NCBI GenBank assembly: GCA_004802705.1
Contig: SGPL01000346.1
Span: 1-36,553, forward strand
DNA: 36,553 nucleotides
Reading direction: 5' to 3'
Source: Bondarzewia mesenterica
Taxonomy: Eukaryota > Basidiomycota > Agaricomycetes > Russulales > Bondarzewiaceae
Made by a program: the position numbers and the translations under genes. Below the pieces are notes generated by a model that saw only the letters and a list, made by a program, of their open reading frames with translations, was not told the origin of the DNA and did no database searches. Numbering within the stretch: the stretch's first letter is position 1; each line of letters starts with the position of its first letter. Of the stretch, positions 31,317-36,553 are shown piece after piece.

Positions 31317-32834
31317 GAGGCAGGGCAGGCGGACNCTTCNGCCCCTTCCTCGGCGTCNCGTCTNAGCCCCGATGCCACCACCAGTTCCTCATCGTCTTTC
31401 GGCTCCCACGTCCTCGACTCTTTCCCCCCACTCCGTTTGCCCCCCGCTCGTCCTAATACGGACCCGCGTGCCAACCTTCCCTCCCTCCAACCCCCCGATC
31501 GCCCCCGCGTCTCTTCCTCTCTTCACCCCGATGCCTGGGCACACTTCCTCGCCGATTACCCCGACCAAACATTNNTAGCTACCATAATTAATATTATCCA
31601 CTTTGNTGCCAATGTCGGCTACAAGGGCGTTCGCGAGCGTTCTCAAGCGAGTGAAAATCTAAAATNGGCGTTCNAACACCCCGACGCAATCTCAGCCGAC
31701 GTNGCGGNTCAGGTCNCGAAGGGATGCACGCAGGGCCCCTTCTCCAGCCCTCCGCTTCCTCATTTTCGGAGCTCACCGCTCNGAGCGGTAACCNGGAAGC
31801 GCTCGACCAAAGTCAGGNGGATTCATCATCTGTCATGGCCCGACGGCACGTCAGTCAATGACGACATCTCCGATGATGAAGCCGCCATCACGTACGACAT
31901 GTTCCAGCNNGCAGTCGAAGACCTTGTAGCATCNGGACCGGGATCCGAGATGATCAAACTCGACCTGGAACANGCTTTCCGCCACATTCNAGTCCNGCCC
32001 GCGGATTGGCATCTCCTCNGCTTCACATGGCTGGGCCGCTTCTACTACGACATCGTCTTCGGCTTCGGACTCCGGTCCGCTCCGTACATCTTCAATCTCT
32101 TTGCGGAAGCTCTGCATTGGATCATCGCGCGTCACCTACCCAGTCGGCTCTGGCATTACCTCGACGACTTTCTGGCGATCTTTTCCCCACACACGTCATC
32201 CCATCTAGTCTCTGCCGCAAAAGATTGGATTATGGAACTCGGACATGCGCTCGGCCTCCATTTCCAGCCAAAGAAGATGATCGGCCCCACCACTTGTATC
32301 GAATATCTGGGCCTCGAGCTTGATTCGATCGCCATGGAAGCCAGGCTCTCATTCGCTAAGCTGTCGATCCTCCGCGATCTCCTCGACACCTGGTCCGGCA
32401 TGACGCACTGCACGCTTCTCCAGCTGCAGGAACTGGCCGGCTACCTACAATTTGTCTCCCAGGTCATCCCGCTCTCGCGCGCCTTCCTCCATCATGTCTT
32501 CCGCTTCATGACGACATTCCACTCCCCACAGTCCCATCGCTGTCTGCCCGGCTCCCTTCGCAAGGATCTCGCCTGGTGGCAAGACGTCGCCCTCGGATGG
32601 AACGGAATCCACCTCCTGACTCCCTCGCGCGCCGAGATCCACATCCACACCGATGCCAGCGGTGCCAAGGGAATCGGCGGGATCTTCGGATCACGCTGGT
32701 TCTCTGCCCGCCTTCCCCGCCGTCTGCAATCACGGGATATCCAATTCAAGGAGCTCTTTGCCATCGTCCATGCCGTTCTCTGCTGGGGTAGCCAGTTCAC
32801 CGGCCACCATGTGATCTTTCACGTCGACAACTAA
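31317..32834 (+). CDS. Retroelement pol: reverse transcriptase and N-terminal RNase H, copy 1
   Basis: Same frame as gag, starting right after its UAG; there is no in-frame ATG before the RT core, so expression probably needs read-through. A serine/proline linker is followed by KGCTQGPFSSPPLPHF, IHHLSWPDGTSVNDDISDDE, RT motif A (IKLDLE.AFRHI), FGLRSAPYIFNLFAEALHWI, the catalytic YLDDF, and GPTTCIEYLGLELDS. RNase H then begins with HIHTDASGAKGIGG and FKELFAIVHAVL and is stopped by TAA right after HVDN (32832-32834). The same frame stays open afterwards and supplies the rest of RNase H (SSEENALADAASRF, about 32955-32995), so the TAA is a nonsense change or another recoding point. Many N bases fall in 31335-32019. 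Confidence 0.8.
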   Translation, partial: EAGQADXXAPSSAXRXSPDATTSSSSSFGSHVLDSFPPLRLPPARPNTDPRANLPSLQPPDRPRVSSSLHPDAWAHFLADYPDQTXXATIINIIHFXANVGYKGVRERSQASENLKXAFXHPDAISADXAXQVXKGCTQGPFSSPPLPHFRSSPLXAVTXKRSTKVRXIHHLSWPDGTSVNDDISDDEAAITYDMFQXAVEDLVAXGPGSEMIKLDLEXAFRHIXVXPADWHLLXFTWLGRFYYDIVFGFGLRSAPYIFNLFAEALHWIIARHLPSRLWHYLDDFLAIFSPHTSSHLVSAAKDWIMELGHALGLHFQPKKMIGPTTCIEYLGLELDSIAMEARLSFAKLSILRDLLDTWSGMTHCTLLQLQELAGYLQFVSQVIPLSRAFLHHVFRFMTTFHSPQSHRCLPGSLRKDLAWWQDVALGWNGIHLLTPSRAEIHIHTDASGAKGIGGIFGSRWFSARLPRRLQSRDIQFKELFAIVHAVLCWGSQFTGHHVIFHVDN

Positions 32835-32977
32835 GCCGTCGTCCAAGCAATCCAAAACCTATCAAATTGGTCCACACCGGTCGCTGAGTTACTCCGCCAT
32901 TTCCTCAATTTAGCCTGCCACCTCGACTTCTCTTTTTCTTCTGTCTGGCTTTCTTCCGAGGAGAACGCGCTTGCTGA

Positions 32978-34108
32978 CGCTGCTTCCCGTTTTTCATATT
33001 CTCGTTTATTCAATCTGGCCCCTTACCTCGACCAACAGCCATCTTACCGGCACCTCCGTTTTGGTGGTTCGACAGGTTCCGGAACGTTCCCCCTCGCGTG
33101 GCCTTCTACCTTTGGCACGGCATCGCTTCCAGCACCCGATCAACTTACTCAACCGGGCAACGATCGTTCATCAACTTCGTCAACCTCACTGGCCTCTACA
33201 ATTCGGACGGGTCCATCCTCCCGGCAAGTCAGAAAGCCATCATGGCCTGGGTCTCTCACCTCGGCGGACGCATCCAGCCCAAAACGATCAAAAGTTATCT
33301 CACCCACGTTAAGTCCCTTCACATCGACGCCGATCTCCCCTTCTCTGTCACAGAAGCCCCGATCATCCAACGCCTCATCCGCGGCATCAAGCGTTACCAT
33401 GGAGAAGCCGGTCACAAGCCCAAGCAGCCGATCACGCTCCCCATTCTCCGAACCATCCTCTCGAACCTACCTAACTCCCCCCAATATCCACACCTCCGCG
33501 CTGCATGCTGCGTCGCCTACTCGGCTCTCCTCCGCTGTGGGGAGTTTACCATCAAAGGCGGGCGCTTCGACCCCACCATCAATCTCACGCGGGGTGCCGT
33601 CCACCTCCTGTCCGATGCCGAAAATCCGACCCACGCGACCCTCATCTTACCCGCCTCTAAGACTGATCCCTTCCGCCGAGGCGTCACTATCACAATCTCG
33701 GCCGCACCTCCCAACGTCTCCACCTGCCCGGTCCAGGCCCTCAAAGACCTTTTCCGGTGGGACCCCCGCCCCGAGAATGCGCCACTCTTCGAAGAATCAC
33801 TGGGCAATGCGCTCAGCCGAGGCTTCTTCCTCAAAGCCATTCGGCAGGCTCTTCTCGCAGGTGGCCACGACCCGTCGGCCTTTGCTGGCCACAGCTTCCG
33901 CCGAGGTGCCGCCTCGTCCGCAGCAGTTGCGGGATTTTCCGACTACGAGATTCAGCTGTTAGGGCGCTGGCATAGCGACGCCTTCAAGCTGTATCTGGAA
34001 ATCGATCGCACGCGGCTCCTGCACCTATCACGTTCCCTCCATGTGGCTCTTCCTCTGCCCCCCGCTTCCGACCCTTCGGGTCTTCGCGGGCTACCAGTTA
34101 TGGCTTGA
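32978..34108 (+). CDS. Retroelement tyrosine recombinase, copy 1
   Basis: Frame opens after TGA 32975-32977 and ends TGA 34106-34108; it is -1 relative to pol. An N-terminal SAM-like DNA-binding part reads FYLWHGIASSTRSTYSTGQR, QPKTIKSYLTHVKSLHIDAD and IIQRLIRGIKRYHG. The catalytic domain shows the conserved Arg in SALLRCGEF, His and Arg in GHSFRRGAAS, the second His in LGRWHSDAF and the tyrosine in KLYLEIDRT, so all five active residues are intact. This enzyme would integrate a circular cDNA by site-specific recombination. There is no ATG before the domain (first in-frame ATG about 33241), so it probably needs a -1 frameshift, splicing or fusion to pol; no slippery heptamer was found. Confidence 0.82.
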   Translation, partial: RCFPFFIFSFIQSGPLPRPTAILPAPPFWWFDRFRNVPPRVAFYLWHGIASSTRSTYSTGQRSFINFVNLTGLYNSDGSILPASQKAIMAWVSHLGGRIQPKTIKSYLTHVKSLHIDADLPFSVTEAPIIQRLIRGIKRYHGEAGHKPKQPITLPILRTILSNLPNSPQYPHLRAACCVAYSALLRCGEFTIKGGRFDPTINLTRGAVHLLSDAENPTHATLILPASKTDPFRRGVTITISAAPPNVSTCPVQALKDLFRWDPRPENAPLFEESLGNALSRGFFLKAIRQALLAGGHDPSAFAGHSFRRGAASSAAVAGFSDYEIQLLGRWHSDAFKLYLEIDRTRLLHLSRSLHVALPLPPASDPSGLRGLPVMA

Positions 34109-34206
34109 GGTCAGCCACAGGCTCGGCCCGGCGCTTCGGACCGCAATACATTCTATTGCCCTGCACTTCACGGACTCGCATCAACAAGCCTTAGTAAGCA
34201 GGAATT
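34109..34206 (+). repeat. 3' non-coding end of retroelement copy 1
   Basis: 98 nt between the recombinase stop and the start of copy 2, GC-rich at first (GGCTCGGCCCGGCGC) and ending AGTAAGCAGGAATT. In Ngaro/DIRS elements this is where split or complementary repeats sit, but I could not match it to another part of the element. It abuts copy 2 with no spacer. Confidence 0.5.
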
Positions 34207-34402
34207 GATGGATCGAGCAAGTGTAGAGGGGGTGTGTTGCTCGGGGTCAATGCGGCGGATCACGTGACGGTCCGCTTTGTCCTGTGACCAAAGCGCGAAC
34301 GCGCCACGGTGGCCATGTCTCACTTACAAGCTACGTTTCTCGTTCTCAATGGCCTCGTTTCCTTTTGTCTCTGTTTTAGTGGCTCAGCTTTGATATCCTA
34401 CG

Positions 34403-34412
34403 TATATAAAAG
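34403..34412 (+). promoter_or_regulatory. TATA box of retroelement copy 2
   Basis: TATATAAAAG at exactly 4168 bp from the copy 1 box, in identical context and followed by the same hairpin. Confidence 0.65.
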
Positions 34413-34467
34413 CCTGCGAGAGCGGGGCAGTCTTTCCTCATCTCGTTCTGACTGCCCGCGCTCGCAG

Positions 34468-34525
34468 GTAAGTACTTACTTACTTACCTTTCTCCTCATC
34501 TCGTTCTGACTGCCCGCGCTCGCAG
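34468..34525 (+). other. 58-nt intron-like insertion made by tandem duplication (copy 2 leader)
   Basis: Begins GTAAGT after CGCAG, continues with a TACT repeat and a pyrimidine stretch, has a CTGAC branch-like site 18 nt before the end, and ends CGCAG. Removing exactly these bases gives the copy 1 leader. The last 32 nt or so repeat the sequence just before the donor (CCTCATCTCGTTCTGACTGC...). Length and signals match the real introns of this window. Whether it is spliced is not known. Confidence 0.6.
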
Positions 34526-34570
34526 TCACGCNCTCGTTCTCGCACTTAGTTTTTACGCAATCTCATTTGC

Positions 34571-35542
34571 ATGAGTCGTGACACACGCGGTCGCTTCCAA
34601 TCTCGCCAGCCAATCGCATCGTCTTCCACTCCAATGGCAGATAACAACCCTACTCCCGATANGGTCAGCACGATCAGCACGGTCAGCACGGAGCAATTCG
34701 AAACCCTGGCTACCCAGGTCGCCGAACTCCGTCAGCTTCTGCAAACCNNGGTCCAGTTAGGAAATACCATGCCACAAGCCAACCNCNCTCCGGCAGTCCC
34801 TCAACCNGAACCCGCCCCCGTAGCCAACCCTCCGTTGGGAACGGCAGGTGGCTTCGTGCCCCCGGCATCCNTCAATCCAGCTGCCGGTGCGTCCCCGTCT
34901 CTTCTTTCCCTCTTTCCCCAAGTCGAGGCGGCAGTCATCACTGCCATTATCAATCACGACCTCCGGGCCGCGGACCTCTACAAACTCGATCCGCAGTACC
35001 GAGATAAGGCNGAACGGCGAGTATTGTCCCTGAACGGGGATACCTTGGAACTCCAAANGGGCGACTCGGCAGCTCGGGAATACAAATCCCTGAATTCCAT
35101 CATCATACCCCTGGGCACCTACTTCTCCGTTCTCGGCGTCGCTCTAGCCCCCCAGATTCCTACCCAGATCGGCCAGATCACCACTCACTTCTGGTCTTAT
35201 GTCGCCTCGCTTCACCAATTCGCCGCCGAGTACAACTGGGCAGCCGTCTCCGGTTACCACACGGAGTTCTTCACGGCCCGCCGGCGCGAAATGCAACGAG
35301 GAGATTACTCACGCTGGGGCATCATCGACGTTGATATCCAATCACGTCGCCTGGTCGGGCATAACAAATCCATCACCCGCACGGCTTCAGCCACACTGAA
35401 GCCGGCAAGGAAATCAGGAGGGCCTGGCTATTGCATGAAGTACAACTCCGGGCAATGCACCACCACCCCGTGCCCATGGGGACGACCGCACACGTGCTCC
35501 ACTTGCGGACAGAATCACCCAGTCACGGAGCACAAGAACTAG
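34571..35542 (+). CDS. Retroelement gag-like ORF1, copy 2
   Basis: 323 codons, same length and zinc-binding end as copy 1, ending with the same AAC TAG GAG context. Contains N bases in its first half (from 34663). A few residues differ, for example AELR here for AELC in copy 1, both from CpG transitions. No internal stop is visible, but codons with N cannot be judged. Confidence 0.8.
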   Translation: MSRDTRGRFQSRQPIASSSTPMADNNPTPDXVSTISTVSTEQFETLATQVAELRQLLQTXVQLGNTMPQANXXPAVPQXEPAPVANPPLGTAGGFVPPASXNPAAGASPSLLSLFPQVEAAVITAIINHDLRAADLYKLDPQYRDKXERRVLSLNGDTLELQXGDSAAREYKSLNSIIIPLGTYFSVLGVALAPQIPTQIGQITTHFWSYVASLHQFAAEYNWAAVSGYHTEFFTARRREMQRGDYSRWGIIDVDIQSRRLVGHNKSITRTASATLKPARKSGGPGYCMKYNSGQCTTTPCPWGRPHTCSTCGQNHPVTEHKN

Positions 35543-36553
35543 GAGGCAGGGCAGGCGGATGCTTCCGCCCCTTCCTCGGCGTCTCATCTCAGCCCCGATG
35601 CCACCACCGGTTCCTCATCATCTTTTGGCTCCCACGTCCTCGACTCTTTCCCCCCACTCCGTTTGCCCCCTGCTCGTCCTAATACAGACCCGCGTGCCAA
35701 CCTTCTCTCCCTCCAACCCCCCAATCGCCCCCGCGTCTCTTCCTCTCTTCACCCTGATGCCTGGGCACACTTCCTCGCCGATTACCCCGACCAAACATTC
35801 GTAGCTACCATAATTAATATTATCCACTTTGGTGCCAATGTCGGCTACAAGGGCATTCACGAGCGTTCTCAAGCGAGTGAAAATCTAAAATCGGCGTTCG
35901 AACACCCCGACGCAATCTCAGCTGACGTCGCGGCTCAGGTCGCGAAGGGATGCACGCAGGGCCCCTTCTCCAGCCCTCCGCTTCCTCATTTTTGGAGCTC
36001 ACTGCTCGGAGCGGTAACCTGAAAGTGCTCGACCAAAGTCAGGCGGATTCATTATCTGTCATGGCCCGATGGCACGTCAGTCAATGACGACATCTCCGAT
36101 GATGAAGCCGCCATCACGTATGACATGTTCCAGCGCGCAGTCGAAGACCTTGTAGCATCTGGACCGGGATCCGAGATGATCAAACTCGACCTGGAACAGG
36201 CTTTCCGCCACATTCCAGTCCGGCCCGCGGATTGGCATCTCCTCGGCTTCATATGGCTGGGCCACTTCTACTACGACATCGTCTTCAGCTTCGGACTCCA
36301 GTCCGCTCCGTACATCTTCAATCTCTTTGCAGAAGCTCTGCATTGGATCATCGCGCGTCACCTACCCAGTCGGCTCCGGCATTACCTCGACGACTTTCTG
36401 GCGATCTTTTCCCCACACACGCCATCCCATCTAGTCTCTGTCGCAAAAGATTGGATTATGGAACTCGAACATGCGCTCGGCCTCCATTTCCAGCCAGAGA
36501 AGACGATCGGCCCCACCACTTGCATCAAATATCTGGGCCTCAAGCTCGATTCG
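35543..36553 (+). pseudogene. Retroelement pol, copy 2, broken and truncated by the window end
   Basis: In frame with gag after the UAG, like copy 1, and again without an ATG before the RT core. A TGA at 36020-36022 interrupts it between SSPPLPHFWSS and IHYLSWPDGTS; copy 1 has NGG at that codon. RT motifs continue in the same frame after the stop (IKLDLEQAFRHIPVRPADWH, YLDDF near 36385). The window ends before RNase H. Confidence 0.75.

Larger units (their letters stand above)
30039..34206 (+). mobile_element. Tyrosine-recombinase retrotransposon (DIRS/Ngaro-like), copy 1
   Basis: 4168-bp unit from GATGGATCGAGC (30039) to the base before the same sequence recurs at 34207. Contents in order are a leader with TATA box and hairpin, a gag-like ORF with zinc-binding end, an in-frame UAG, RT with YLDD, RNase H (HTDAS, HVDN), and a tyrosine recombinase with the R-H-R-H-Y set. 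No aspartic protease, DDE integrase or methyltransferase was seen and there are no LTRs; the order gag, RT/RNase H, YR without methyltransferase suits Ngaro more than DIRS1. It stands divergently about 230 bp upstream of FIG4. An internal stop in RNase H suggests this copy is not autonomous. No target-site duplication was found, as expected for YR elements. Confidence 0.85.
34207..36553 (+). mobile_element. Same retrotransposon, copy 2, cut by the window end
   Basis: Repeats copy 1 from its first base in direct orientation (offset 4168, then 4226 after a 58-nt insertion in the leader). Contains the TATA box, hairpin, whole gag ORF and the first part of pol up to the region before the end of RT. 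The rest lies beyond the window. Differences from copy 1 are mostly transitions at CpG. A TGA at 36020-36022 breaks pol. Confidence 0.85.

Noticed and set aside
33399..33962. Long open frame overlapping the recombinase
   Set aside because: It is the pol frame staying open in GC-rich codons; its translation is serine/proline-rich without motifs, while the other frame has the recombinase active-site residues.
30027..34200. AGTAAGC shared by the left flank of copy 1 and the end of copy 1 as a recombination core
   Set aside because: The bases after the shared 7-mer differ (TAA against AGGAATT), so it does not behave like a circle-junction core; likely coincidence.
1..36553. CRISPR arrays, operons or bacterial ribosome binding sites
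   Set aside because: Spliced genes, tRNA with intron and fungal families show a eukaryotic nuclear region; no regularly spaced short repeats were seen.

Overview
The window looks like nuclear DNA of an Agaricomycete-type basidiomycete. Genes are densely packed and broken by many introns of about 50-65 nt with GT/GC...AG ends. The proteins are fungal types: a Zn2Cys6 motif, a UstYa/DUF3328-like oxidase, a DUF202 protein, an alternative NADH dehydrogenase and FIG4. The last 6.5 kb is a tyrosine-recombinase retroelement. Runs of N occur only inside that repeat, so this is a draft assembly. All gene models were read by eye from splice signals and family motifs; no similarity search was run.

Layout. 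1-116: the 3' end of one tRNA-Pro gene and a complete tRNA-Pro(CGG) gene, 5 nt apart. 514-1038: coding-like stretch resembling fungal DUF7330 proteins. 1564-3611 (+): M20 amidohydrolase/aminoacylase with a GC-AG intron. 4172-6594 (-): DnaJ plus DnaJ-X co-chaperone. 7163-8473 (-): type II NADH dehydrogenase. 9785-10271 (-): small three-helix DUF202 membrane protein. 10560-12730 (+): 681-residue fungal protein of unknown function. 13616-15801 (+): AVT/SLC38-type amino acid transporter with a 20-nt exon. 16064-19543 (+): R3H/SUZ RNA-binding protein with a 534-nt intron and an apparent frameshift. 20028-21890 (-): aldo/keto reductase. 22522-23121 (+): UstYa-like protein. 23749-24732 (-): small Zn2Cys6 protein. 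25671-26116 (+): unidentified coding fragments. 26410-29812 (-): FIG4 phosphoinositide phosphatase.

30039-36553 holds two head-to-tail copies of a DIRS/Ngaro-like tyrosine-recombinase retrotransposon. The repeat unit is 4168 bp and the second copy is cut by the window end. Each copy has a TATA-box leader with a strong hairpin and a gag-like ORF ending in a double zinc-binding motif. A pol frame follows in the same reading frame after one UAG codon. Copy 1 also shows RNase H and tyrosine recombinase regions. Copy 2 carries an extra 58 nt in its leader that looks exactly like a spliceosomal intron made by tandem duplication. Most differences between the copies, and most N positions, fall at CpG sites.

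Most genes are unrelated housekeeping functions: protein folding, respiration, amino acid transport, mRNA binding and endolysosomal lipid signalling. The only group that might act together is the divergent aldo/keto reductase and UstYa-like pair with the nearby Zn2Cys6 protein, which could be a minimal secondary-metabolism locus. No core enzyme or precursor peptide was seen. The retroelement is the most unusual part of the window.
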